A DNA stretch of 64,000 nucleotides, taken from assembly GCF_026104355.1 (NCBI RefSeq), contig NZ_CP110535.1, positions 4,836,001 to 4,900,000 on the forward strand, written 5' to 3'. The notes beneath the pieces were generated by a model. The model did not search any database and was not told the origin of the DNA. It worked only from the letters and a program-made list of their open reading frames with translations. Source of the stretch: Halomonas sp. BDJS001 (GTDB taxonomy: Bacteria; Pseudomonadota; Gammaproteobacteria; Pseudomonadales; Halomonadaceae). Each line of letters begins with the position of its first letter. Position 1 is the stretch's first letter. Shown piece by piece: positions 17,744 through 25,624 of the stretch. Both the position numbers and the translations under genes were made by a program.

Positions 17744-17767
17744 GCTTACGCTTAGCTTATTGCCAAG

Positions 17768-17787
17768 GCCCTGCTAACCGGCAGGGC
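17768..17787. terminator. Hairpin downstream of the NSS symporter
   Basis: GCCCTGC at 17768-17774 pairs perfectly with GCAGGGC at 17781-17787 around TAACCG, 25 bp after the symporter stop. It lacks a T-run, so it is a weak or Rho-assisted terminator candidate shared with the convergent small gene. Confidence 0.4.
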
Positions 17788-17842
17788 GGCGCGATTGTGG
17801 AGAGATAACCGTTGCGCACTTAATCTCTTGGCAGCCTTACAA

Positions 17843-18058
17843 TTAGTGCAATTCGCTCTCTTGCCGATCTTCATCAGGCAAGGGGGCGATATCCCGCGAT
17901 AGTTTTTGAAACTCACGATGAAGCTCAATACCCCGCCGCGCTCTTAAGCTGCGTTGAGCTGCGCTGCGCTGGCGTTGAGCATGCTCATCCACTTCCATAC
18001 TCATAAAGATGTCGAGCAATTCGCTTTTAACCGAGGTGATTCGTTCGACGTTTTTCAT
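17843..18058 (-). CDS. Small conserved protein, possibly PA3496-family envelope protein
   Basis: A 71-residue hydrophilic protein with no signal peptide. The segment RSAAQRSLRARRGIELHREF (~31-50) followed by KLSRDIAP is arginine-rich, helical and charged, and resembles the short PA3496-family proteins annotated as putative envelope integrity factors in pseudomonads. That match is from memory and weak. Supported as a gene by coding bias and isolation between two genes read away from it; GGAGG lies a few bases before the ATG. Confidence 0.5.
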   Translation of the reverse strand: MKNVERITSVKSELLDIFMSMEVDEHAQRQRSAAQRSLRARRGIELHREFQKLSRDIAPLPDEDRQESELH

Positions 18059-18297
18059 AATCGACGTTCCTCCAGATGAATATGCCTTCGTCCACCTGCA
18101 TCCGTGACGACTGTTATGATGCAGTGCGGCACTTCAATTATTACTATAACCTACTTGACAAAATGATGACCAATCTTAAAAAAACTGACTAACGACCTTT
18201 AAACGCTGTTGGAAGGCTGCCTAATAGTTCGTGGCCCTATGGACTCATTAAGGCATACTGTTGATTACCTGTTGGTTGAGCACCCAAGGAGCTGAAC

Positions 18298-19152
18298 GTG
18301 AGTCGCGCCCTGTTTGATGAAATGAGACGCCGCATGGAGCACTTTCGACGCTCCGAACAAAAAGTGGCGCGGTTTGTACTGCGCAACCCCGAAGAGGTCA
18401 TCCACATGCGTATTGTGGATCTGGCCACCGAAGCCACCGTTAGCGAACCTACCGTGGTGCGCTTTTGCCGTGCGCTGGGGTGCAATGGCTTTCAGGACTT
18501 CAAACTACAGCTGGCGCAAATGCTGGCCAGCGGCAGTCAGTTCGCGCAGTTCTCCATGAACGATAGCGACTCGGTCGCTGAATTTTCCCACAGCATCTTT
18601 GACTCGACCGTGGGTACGCTACTCTCGGTTCGTGACCGGTTGGATAACGACGCCCTGGGCCGTGCAGTCAACGCCCTGGCGATGGCCAATCGGGTCGAGT
18701 TCTATGGTTTTGGGGCCTCCGGCGCGGTGGCTTTTGATGCTCAGCACAAATTTTTCCGGCTACAAATTTCCACCTCCGCCTACGCCGACCCGCATATGCA
18801 GAATATGTCGGCGGTGACCTTGAACGATGGCGACGTGGTGGTGGCCATTTCCCAAACCGGCCGTACCAAAGCGTTGGTCGCCAGCGTGCGCTTGGCTCGC
18901 GAAGCGGGCGCGACCGTCATTGGCCTCTGCCCCAGCGGCTCGCCGCTCGCCGAAGAGGTCAGCCTGCCGCTGTATATCGATGTTCACGAAGACACCGAAA
19001 TCTACACCCCGCTTAGCTCGCGGATTGCCCATTTGGTGCTCATCGACGTACTGGCAGTCGGCGTGGCCAAAACCCGCGGCCCGAAACTCGCCGAACAGCT
19101 TAAAGCGGTTAAAAAGAGCCTTAATACGCTGCGCTTTCCTGAAGAGTCCTAG
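18298..19152 (+). CDS. hexR: HexR-type MurR/RpiR family transcriptional regulator
   Basis: A 284-residue repressor with an N-terminal RpiR helix-turn-helix (SEQKVARFVLRNPEEVI, LATEATVSEPTVVRFCRALG, GFQDFKLQLAQ; residues ~20-80) and a C-terminal SIS sugar-phosphate domain (FYGFGASGAVAFDAQHKFFR ~140, VAISQTGRTKALV ~180). HexR proteins sense 2-keto-3-deoxy-6-phosphogluconate and control Entner-Doudoroff and central carbon genes. The start is GTG at 18298, preceded by AAGGAG. No zwf/edd genes follow here, so it acts in trans on distant targets. Confidence 0.88.
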   Translation: MSRALFDEMRRRMEHFRRSEQKVARFVLRNPEEVIHMRIVDLATEATVSEPTVVRFCRALGCNGFQDFKLQLAQMLASGSQFAQFSMNDSDSVAEFSHSIFDSTVGTLLSVRDRLDNDALGRAVNALAMANRVEFYGFGASGAVAFDAQHKFFRLQISTSAYADPHMQNMSAVTLNDGDVVVAISQTGRTKALVASVRLAREAGATVIGLCPSGSPLAEEVSLPLYIDVHEDTEIYTPLSSRIAHLVLIDVLAVGVAKTRGPKLAEQLKAVKKSLNTLRFPEES

Positions 19153-19180
19153 ACTTTACCAATACATTCTGGTTAACCGG

Positions 19181-19280
19181 GTGCGAGGGCAGGTTGAAGC
19201 GAGGGTCTTTTGACAGGGATGTCAAAAGTAGCGCCCACGGATGGGTTCACAGCGCCCTCGCGGAAACCTGCCCTCACACA
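19181..19280. repeat. Nested-hairpin intergenic repeat element
   Basis: About 100 bp of nested inverted repeats between hexR and uvrD. GAGGGCAGGTT (19185-19195) pairs with AACCTGCCCTC (19265-19275), inside it GCGAGGG (19199-19205) with CCCTCGC (19255-19261), and inside that TTTTGACA (19208-19215) with TGTCAAAA (19220-19227) over a GGGA loop. It resembles a dispersed repeat I recall from Halomonas/Chromohalobacter intergenic DNA. A short ORF over it (from 19210) is a by-product, not a gene. Confidence 0.65.
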
Positions 19281-19301
19281 GAGGCGGGAAGATTGCCACA
19301 C

Positions 19302-19317
19302 CTGTATACACAGCCAG
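19302..19317. promoter_or_regulatory. Probable LexA (SOS) box of uvrD
   Basis: CTG at 19302, ten bases (TATACACAGC), CAG at 19315, matching the gammaproteobacterial CTG-N10-CAG LexA consensus, and very close to the E. coli uvrD box. It lies 54 bp before the uvrD start. The same bases also form part of a 9-bp hairpin (CACAGCCAG/CTGGCTGTG, 19309-19330). Confidence 0.55.
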
Positions 19318-19370
19318 TTCGCTGGCTGTGCTAGACTAGCCGCCTATTTTTTGATCCGGCAGCGGCTACT

Positions 19371-21569
19371 ATGGACGACGTCACGGCGATTCTCGATCAG
19401 CTCAACTCCGCCCAGCGCGAAGCAGTGAGCGCTCCCCAAGGAAATCTATTGGTGCTCGCAGGCGCAGGCTCCGGTAAAACCCGCGTGCTGGTTCATCGCA
19501 TCGCCTGGCTGATGCAGGCCGAGGGGCTTTCACCCTACGCGCTGCTGGCGGTCACCTTTACTAATAAAGCCGCCAAGGAGATGCGCACCCGCCTTGAGGC
19601 GCTGCTGAGCATCTCGATGCGCCATGTGTGGGTAGGCACCTTTCACTCCATCGCCCACCGGCTGCTGCGCACCCACTGGCAAGATGCCAGGCTTCCCCAA
19701 CACTTCCAGATTATCGATTCTGATGATCAGCTACGCTTGGTCAAACGGCTGCTGAAAGATTACGCCATCGACGACGAACGCTATCCGCCCCGCCAGGTGC
19801 AGCACTTTATCTCCGGCTGCAAAGAGGAAGGACTGCGCCCGCATCAGGTCAACGTCGATGGCGATGCCTACATGGGTCAAATGGTTGAGCTCTACGAGCG
19901 CTACCAGCTCACCTGCGAACGCGGCGGCCTGGTCGATTTCGGTGAACTGCTGCTGCGCAGCCTGGAGCTACTACGCGACAACCCGGCGCTGTTAAACCAC
20001 TACCAGGAGCGCTTTGGTCACGTACTGGTGGATGAGTTTCAGGATACCAATACCCTGCAATACGCTTGGCTAAAACTGCTCACCGGCATGAAGACACCGA
20101 TGACTGCGGTGGGCGATGATGACCAGTCGATCTACGGCTGGCGCGGTGCCAAGGTGGAGAATATCAGCCGCTTTGAGCAGGAGTTTCCGCAAACCCATAC
20201 CGTGCGACTCGAGCAAAACTATCGCTCCACCAGCGCCATTCTGGAAGCCGCCAATACGCTGATCAGCCACAACAGCGAGCGCATGGGTAAAAACCTGTGG
20301 ACCGACGGCATCGAAGGCGAGCCGATCTCGATCTACGCCGGGTTTAACGACCTGGAAGAAGCGCGCTATATCGTCGATACCATCAAGGAGAAGGTCGAAG
20401 AAGGCTTTAACCGCCGCGATATAGCCATTCTCTACCGCTCCAACGCCCAGTCGCGGCTGCTGGAAGAGACGCTGATTCGCCAAGGCATGCCCTACCGTAT
20501 TTACGGCGGTCACCGCTTCTACGAGCGCCTGGAAATCAAGAATGCCCTGGCCTACCTGCGTCTGATGCTCAACCGCGATGACGATGCCTCCCTTGAGAGG
20601 GTGATTAACGTACCCACCCGCGGCATCGGCACACGCACGGTAGAGATTGTTCGCCTGCGCGCCCGTGAACAAGGTATTCCGCTGTGGCAGGCTCTCCACG
20701 ATGCGATTAACGACGGCACCTTGAAAGGCCGCGCGGCCAATGCTATGCAAACCTTCGCCAACCTGATTGAGCAGCTCGATAACGATGCTTCGGGCATGGC
20801 GCTACACGAGATTATCGATCACGTTACCGTGCATACCGGTTTGATCGAGCATCACAAAAGTGAGCGCGGCGAGAAAGGCCAAGCGCGGGTCGAGAACCTG
20901 GAAGAGTTGGTTACCGCTGCCCGTGCCTTTACCCAAGGCGATGTCTTTGAAGCGCCTGAAGCGGGCGAAGGCATGGCGGCACTGGAAGCATTTCTCTCAG
21001 AGGCCGCTCTTAACGCAGGCGACCACGAAGCCGAAGAGTTTGAGGACAGCGTACAGCTGATGACGCTGCACTCCGCCAAAGGCCTGGAGTTCCCCGTAGT
21101 ATTTATTGCCGGTGTCGAGGAGGGGCTGTTTCCACACAAGATGTCCCTGGAAGAGCCGGGTAGGCTCGAAGAGGAGCGCCGGCTCTGTTACGTCGGCGTC
21201 ACACGCGCTATGCAGAAGCTCTACCTCACACACGCCGAAACCCGCCGCCTGCACGGCAAAGAAGTGTTTCCACGCCCGTCGCGTTTTTTGCGCGAGCTGC
21301 CGCCGCACCTGCTCGAAGAAGTCCGCCTGCGGGGGCATATTTCCCGCCCGGTCACTGCGTCGCGCACCTCTTTCGCTCAGCAAAGCGTCGAGAGCAGCGG
21401 CGATATGCCTAGCCTCCACGTTGGCCAGGGAGTTGAGCACCCGGTGTTTGGCGAAGGCATTATTCTTAATGCGGAAGGTGAAGGTGCCCGCGCCCGAGTG
21501 CAGGTCAGCTTTGAAGGTGAAGGCGTCAAATGGTTGGTACTCGGCTTTGCCAAGCTGACACCGCTTTAA
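19371..21569 (+). CDS. uvrD: DNA helicase II, UvrD
   Basis: A 732-residue superfamily 1A 3'-to-5' helicase of nucleotide excision and mismatch repair. All motifs are present in order: Q motif region LNSAQREAV (~10), Walker A AGAGSGKTRVLVHR (~31-44), motif Ia TFTNKAAKEM, motif II LVDEFQDTNTLQY (~220), motif III GDDDQSIYGWRGA (~248), motif IV LEQNYRSTSAIL, motif V VQLMTLHSAKGLEFPVVFI (~560) and motif VI EERRLCYVGVTRAM (~600). The short C-terminal Tudor-like tail (VEHPVFGEGIIL) interacts with RNA polymerase in relatives. A probable LexA box precedes it. Confidence 0.97.
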   Translation: MDDVTAILDQLNSAQREAVSAPQGNLLVLAGAGSGKTRVLVHRIAWLMQAEGLSPYALLAVTFTNKAAKEMRTRLEALLSISMRHVWVGTFHSIAHRLLRTHWQDARLPQHFQIIDSDDQLRLVKRLLKDYAIDDERYPPRQVQHFISGCKEEGLRPHQVNVDGDAYMGQMVELYERYQLTCERGGLVDFGELLLRSLELLRDNPALLNHYQERFGHVLVDEFQDTNTLQYAWLKLLTGMKTPMTAVGDDDQSIYGWRGAKVENISRFEQEFPQTHTVRLEQNYRSTSAILEAANTLISHNSERMGKNLWTDGIEGEPISIYAGFNDLEEARYIVDTIKEKVEEGFNRRDIAILYRSNAQSRLLEETLIRQGMPYRIYGGHRFYERLEIKNALAYLRLMLNRDDDASLERVINVPTRGIGTRTVEIVRLRAREQGIPLWQALHDAINDGTLKGRAANAMQTFANLIEQLDNDASGMALHEIIDHVTVHTGLIEHHKSERGEKGQARVENLEELVTAARAFTQGDVFEAPEAGEGMAALEAFLSEAALNAGDHEAEEFEDSVQLMTLHSAKGLEFPVVFIAGVEEGLFPHKMSLEEPGRLEEERRLCYVGVTRAMQKLYLTHAETRRLHGKEVFPRPSRFLRELPPHLLEEVRLRGHISRPVTASRTSFAQQSVESSGDMPSLHVGQGVEHPVFGEGIILNAEGEGARARVQVSFEGEGVKWLVLGFAKLTPL

Positions 21570-21571
21570 GC

Positions 21572-21624
21572 CGCTAAGCGCGGGCGTTGAGCGCTATGGC
21601 TTGCCGAGTAAAACCCGCTTAGCG
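21572..21624. terminator. Imperfect stem-loop downstream of uvrD
   Basis: CGCTAAGCGCGGG at 21572-21584 pairs with CCCGCTTAGCG at 21614-21624, apart from a two-base bulge, starting 3 bp after the uvrD stop. No T-run. Could act as a processing or termination signal before the next gene. Confidence 0.35.
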
Positions 21625-21697
21625 CATACTGGCGGACGGACACTGCGCTTTTTGCGCGCTGACAAAAAATCCTATAATTTCCGGAGTTTTGCTCGCC

Positions 21698-22792
21698 ATG
21701 CAACGCCGTAACTTCCTTAAAACCGTCGGCCTAGGTGCTGCCGGTGTCGCTGCTGCCCCTTTTGTAACCCCCTCTAGCGCCCGCGCTCAAGAGACCTACA
21801 CCTGGGACATGGTCACCTCGTGGCCAAAAAACTTTCCCGCCCTAGGCACCGGTGCGAATGATTTCGCCCGCCGGGTAGAACAGCTCTCTAACGGCCGCAT
21901 GCAGATCCGCGTCCACGGCGCGGGTGAACTAGTGCCCGCCCTGGAAGTATTCGACGCCGTGGCTGTTGGAACCGCTGAGATGGGCCACTCTGCCTCTTAC
22001 TACTGGCGCGGAAAAGTGGCTGCCTCGCAGTTCTTTACCGCCGTGCCGTTCGGCATGACCACCACCGAAATGAATGCCTGGTTGTATCATGGCGGTGGCC
22101 AGGAGCTGTGGGATGAGATCTATGCCAATCACAATCTGAAGCCGTTCGCCGTGGGCAACACTGGCGCGCAGATGGCGGGCTGGTTCAAAAAAGAGATCAA
22201 CTCACTAGACGATATGCAGGGGCTGAAACTGCGTCTGCCAGGTCTGGCCGGTGAGGCCATGAATAGCATTGGCGTTAGCACCGTCACTATGCCGGGGTCG
22301 GAAATCTTTACCTCGCTGCAAACCGGCGCGCTGGATGCCGCTGACTGGGTAGGGCCGTATAACGACCTGGCGTTTGGTTTGCATCAGGTAGCTGACTACT
22401 ACTACACCTCGGCGTGGAACGAGCCCTCTGCGGTTCTGGAAGGCACGATCAACCTGGATGCCTGGAATTCGCTGCCGGAAGACCTGCAGGACGTGATCCG
22501 CGAAGCTGCACGGGCGTCTAACATGGCCATGATCAGCGAATTTGCCTTCCGCAACGCCCAGGCACTGGAAACACTGGTCGATGAGCATGGCGTTCAGCTA
22601 CGCACTTTCCCCGAGGACGTAATGGCAGCGCTTTACACCTCATCGCTGGAAGCGATTCAGCGTCAGGTCGATAGCGACGAAGAGTCACGCCGTGTTTACG
22701 AATCTTACTCTGCTTTCCAGAAGCTGCTACGTCCGTTCAGCGATGTGGGTGAGTACGCCTACCTCAAGAACCGCGATAACGTCGACGGTTAA
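21698..22792 (+). CDS. TRAP transporter solute-binding protein, DctP/TakP-like
   Basis: A 364-residue periplasmic binding protein. It starts MQRRNFLKTVGLGAAG, a twin-arginine (Tat) signal, with cleavage near SSARA-QETYTW. TakP-type landmarks follow: TSWPKNFPALGTGANDF (~45-60), GRMQIRVHGAGELVPALE, EMGHSASYYWRGK, TGAQMAGWFKKEI and GAxDAADWVGPYNDLAFGLH-like GALDAADWVGPYND. TakP relatives bind 2-oxo acids such as pyruvate. The ATG at 21698 is chosen for the Tat motif. No DctQ or DctM membrane subunits lie next to it, so it must share a permease encoded elsewhere. Confidence 0.9.
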   Translation: MQRRNFLKTVGLGAAGVAAAPFVTPSSARAQETYTWDMVTSWPKNFPALGTGANDFARRVEQLSNGRMQIRVHGAGELVPALEVFDAVAVGTAEMGHSASYYWRGKVAASQFFTAVPFGMTTTEMNAWLYHGGGQELWDEIYANHNLKPFAVGNTGAQMAGWFKKEINSLDDMQGLKLRLPGLAGEAMNSIGVSTVTMPGSEIFTSLQTGALDAADWVGPYNDLAFGLHQVADYYYTSAWNEPSAVLEGTINLDAWNSLPEDLQDVIREAARASNMAMISEFAFRNAQALETLVDEHGVQLRTFPEDVMAALYTSSLEAIQRQVDSDEESRRVYESYSAFQKLLRPFSDVGEYAYLKNRDNVDG

Positions 22793-22811
22793 AGCAAGTA
22801 AACGAAGCACG

Positions 22812-22840
22812 GCAAAAGGGCGCACTAAGCGCCCTTTTGC
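22812..22840. terminator. Bidirectional intrinsic terminator
   Basis: GCAAAAGGGCGC (22812-22823) pairs perfectly with GCGCCCTTTTGC (22829-22840) around ACTAA, with A/T tracts on both arms. It lies between the convergent TRAP binding protein and thioesterase genes and can end transcripts from both sides. Confidence 0.85.
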
Positions 22841-22868
22841 TATTTCAAGTAAGCTCTTTTGAGGTGTA

Positions 22869-23285
22869 TTAGTCGCTATGCACCGCTCGGATGCGCCCAT
22901 TATCGTCCAGCGCGACCATCACAAAGCGCGCCTCGGTGACTTTCTGGCGCTCCTCTATGCGTTGCCCATGGGGAGGACGCACCCAAACTTCCACATCAAT
23001 CTTGATTGAACTATGGCCAATGTCTTGTACCTGGGTGTAAACGCTGACCATCGAGCCAACGCGCACAGGGCTTAAAAAGTCCATGGCTTCAATCGCCACG
23101 GTCGCCGTTCGCCCGCCCGCTTCACGCCCGGCCGCCAGTTCAGCGGCTTGATCCATTTGATTGACCAGCCATCCCCCGGGTATATCACCATAAAAATTGG
23201 TATCTTGGCGGGAAGCCAGTAATTTTAATGTTAGTTGGCCTTGAGGGGCGGGTACATCGTCCAAATCGGTTTCCAGGAGAGTCAT
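22869..23285 (-). CDS. Acyl-CoA thioesterase, YciA-like hotdog protein
   Basis: A 138-residue single hotdog-domain thioesterase that hydrolyses acyl-CoA esters. The block NFYGDIPGGWLVNQMDQAAEL (~30-50) contains the conserved asparagine and the catalytic-type Asp at the helix start (usually NANGDIFGGWLMSQMD in YciA), followed by VAIEAMDFLSPVRVGSMVSVY. Length and motifs fit the YciA/cytosolic acyl-CoA hydrolase family. Monocistronic, divergent from the pst operon. Confidence 0.88.
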   Translation of the reverse strand: MTLLETDLDDVPAPQGQLTLKLLASRQDTNFYGDIPGGWLVNQMDQAAELAAGREAGGRTATVAIEAMDFLSPVRVGSMVSVYTQVQDIGHSSIKIDVEVWVRPPHGQRIEERQKVTEARFVMVALDDNGRIRAVHSD

Positions 23286-23403
23286 GAGTTAGTCGCTTAG
23301 TCAGTTTATTGTTGTAAACGTTGCAGAGAGTCACGTTGTTTAGGCGTGTTGCTGCATCGCAACACAAAGAAGTAGTTTCAGTTAACCATAAGAGGACGCT
23401 TGT

Positions 23404-24378
23404 TTGAATACTCGTTGGACGACTCTTTTCAATAAGGGGGGGGTAACTTTCGCTGTTTGGCGCACTTTATTGAGCTGGGCGGTGGTTATCCTGATGCTGT
23501 TACCCGCCCTAGCCGGGGGGCAACCCGCCACTATCAGCGGTACTTTGGGCGCTGTGGGCTCCGACACGATGGCGGGGCTAATGCTGCGCTGGGGCGAAAC
23601 CCTCACCACCCGCTATCCAGAGGTAAAGCTGCAGTTTCAAGCCAGCGGCTCGGCCAGTGCGCCCACGGCGCTGATGGCAGGCACCACCCGGCTGGGCCCG
23701 ATGTCTCGCCCGATGACCGGCGAAGAGCGCGATAACTTTATCGAGCGCTACGGCTACCCACCGCTGGAATTGAAGGTCGCCCGTGACGCGCTTATCGTTG
23801 TTGTACACCGCCATAACCCGCTGCGCGCGCTAACCCGTCAGCAGGTGGATGAGATCTTCTCAACCTCACTGGCCTGCGGTGGCGAGGCGCCGATCAGGCG
23901 TTGGGAGCAACTGCCAGCGACCCGTGACTGGTCATTTGGCAGCATTGCGCTGCATGGACGCAATCTTGCCTCGGGCACCCATGGGCTGTTTCAACAGCGG
24001 GCCTTATGCGGCGGACGTTTTCGCAACGATATCAGTGAACACCCCGGCTCATCGGCAGTGGTCGCCGCCGTTGGCGAATCAGCCAATGCGATGGGCTACG
24101 CCGGGTTTAACCACCTCACCCCGGCGGTGCACGCGTTGAGCCTGTATAACGATGAGGGCATTGCGATACCCCCCAACGAAGCGGCGATACAGAGCGGTGA
24201 TTATCCGCTGTCGCGCTATCTATACCTCTATGTGAACCTACCGCCTGGCGAGCGGCTTCCCCCCGCTGAGCAGGCGCTGCTGCGGTTGATTATGTCCGAT
24301 GAGGGCCAGCAGATTGCGCGCGCATCCGGCTTTGTCCCGTTAACCTCCAGTGTCCTTGACGACCAACAAAGGTGGTAA
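23404..24378 (+). CDS. pstS: PstS-like phosphate-binding protein
   Basis: A 324-residue periplasmic phosphate-binding protein. The signal segment covers residues ~15-38 (WAVVILMLLPALAGG) and is followed by LGAVGSDTMAGLMLRWGE, the GSDTM phosphate-binding opening typical of the pseudomonad-type PstS, then FQASGSASAPTALMAG, LGPMSRPM, ALIVVVHRHNPL and ASGTHGLFQQRALC. The start is a TTG at 23404 behind AAGAGGA. A 7-bp hairpin (GTGTTGC/GCAACAC, 23346-23365) precedes it. First gene of pst-phoU, although the clear Pho box lies after it, before pstC. Confidence 0.85.
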   Translation: MNTRWTTLFNKGGVTFAVWRTLLSWAVVILMLLPALAGGQPATISGTLGAVGSDTMAGLMLRWGETLTTRYPEVKLQFQASGSASAPTALMAGTTRLGPMSRPMTGEERDNFIERYGYPPLELKVARDALIVVVHRHNPLRALTRQQVDEIFSTSLACGGEAPIRRWEQLPATRDWSFGSIALHGRNLASGTHGLFQQRALCGGRFRNDISEHPGSSAVVAAVGESANAMGYAGFNHLTPAVHALSLYNDEGIAIPPNEAAIQSGDYPLSRYLYLYVNLPPGERLPPAEQALLRLIMSDEGQQIARASGFVPLTSSVLDDQQRW

Positions 24379-24382
24379 ACCA

Positions 24383-24411
24383 CTGTCATCTAACTGACAC
24401 ATAATTGTCTT
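24383..24411 (+). promoter_or_regulatory. Pho box upstream of pstC
   Basis: CTGTCAT at 24383, CTGACAC at 24394 and TTGTCTT at 24405: three 7-bp PhoB half-sites with 4-bp spacers, i.e. the 11-bp period of Pho boxes. It begins 5 bp after the pstS stop and about 100 bp before pstC, so pstCAB-phoU can be induced by phosphate limitation independently of pstS. Confidence 0.75.
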
Positions 24412-24508
24412 AGGGTAGGGAATCTGTCTATGTCTGTTTTTCGTTACATCTTGTTTTCACCCCATTTGGTCAGCGCTATGATCACCTCGGTTTTGCCATG
24501 ATATCCAC

Positions 24509-25624
24509 ATGACCCTACCTCGGTTACCCTCTTCTCGACAGCCGCTTAGACTGCTGAAAGACCGCATGGCCACTGGTTTAATTACCGCTGGCGGTATAGG
24601 TGTGCTGCTGGCAATCCTGGCTATCGGTGTCTTTTTGGTGTGGGAAACCCTGCCGCTGTTGGCGATTGGCGATACCTTCGCGCTGGCTAAGCTCTCTCCC
24701 CTGGCATGGGGCACCCTCAAAGCCGCACTCGCCGCGCTGCTGTTCGCCATTCCCGTGGCCTTGGGGGCAGCCATCTACTCTGCGCTGTTTATGTCAGCGC
24801 GCCTGCGCTCGCGCATCAAGCCGGCGCTCGAAATGATGGAGGCGATCCCCGGGGTCGTGGTGGGCTTTATTGCCGGGCTTATTTTGGCACCTTGGGTCGA
24901 GCGTCATCTCGCCAGTGCTTTGATGCTGATCATTTGGCTCCCGCTTAGCGCCGCGCTAGCTGGTTTACTCTGGCAACTGGCCAAATCACGCCTTCGCCGC
25001 CGATTAGCGTTTTCCTGGGCAGGCCTTTGGCTAGTGCCCTGGCTTGTCTTCATGGTGGCGATAGCGCTATGGCTCGCGCCCTGGTTGGAGCAGCAGTGGT
25101 TAGGCGGTGATCTGCGCCAGTTGCTCGACCAGCGCTACGGCATGGATTACGCCGCCCGCAATGCGCTGATTGTTGGTATCGCCATGGGTTTTGCCGTTAT
25201 CCCCAGTATCTACTCACTGGCGGAAGACGCGCTGGCCGATGTGCCCTCGACCTTAATAGAGGGCGCCCAGGCACTGGGGGCCAGCCGCTGGCAGGCGCTG
25301 TGGAAAGTGGCGCTGGTGGCAGCGGGCCCAGGCATTTTCTCAGCGATAATGATTGGGGCGGGCCGGGCGGTAGGTGAAACCATGATCGTACTGATGGCCA
25401 GCGGCAATACGGCCCTGTTTAGCGCCAACCCCTTCGAGGGTATGCGCTCCATGGCCGCGGCTATTGCCATTGAGCTGCCTGAAGCGTCCCCCGGTGGCCA
25501 GACCTATCATCTGCTGATCTTGGCCGCCCTGGTGCTGTTTATCTTCACGTTTCTGGTTAACACCCTTGCCGAGGTCGTCCGCCAGCGCTTACGCCGCCGC
25601 TTCCGCCAGATGGGGGGCACATGA
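24509..25624 (+). CDS. pstC: Phosphate ABC transporter permease PstC
   Basis: A 371-residue inner-membrane permease with about six to eight helices. The MetI-like permease loop is visible as EDALADVPSTLIEGAQALGASRWQALWKV (residues ~240-268), followed by AIMIGAGRAVGETMIVLMASGN, characteristic of PstC. It overlaps the pstA start by 4 bp. It forms the phosphate channel with PstA and is driven by PstB. Confidence 0.93.
   Translation: MTLPRLPSSRQPLRLLKDRMATGLITAGGIGVLLAILAIGVFLVWETLPLLAIGDTFALAKLSPLAWGTLKAALAALLFAIPVALGAAIYSALFMSARLRSRIKPALEMMEAIPGVVVGFIAGLILAPWVERHLASALMLIIWLPLSAALAGLLWQLAKSRLRRRLAFSWAGLWLVPWLVFMVAIALWLAPWLEQQWLGGDLRQLLDQRYGMDYAARNALIVGIAMGFAVIPSIYSLAEDALADVPSTLIEGAQALGASRWQALWKVALVAAGPGIFSAIMIGAGRAVGETMIVLMASGNTALFSANPFEGMRSMAAAIAIELPEASPGGQTYHLLILAALVLFIFTFLVNTLAEVVRQRLRRRFRQMGGT

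Noticed and set aside
19210..19428. Plus-strand open frame over the intergenic repeat
   Set aside because: It is made of the nested-hairpin repeat and runs into uvrD in another frame; such frames are by-products of the repeat.
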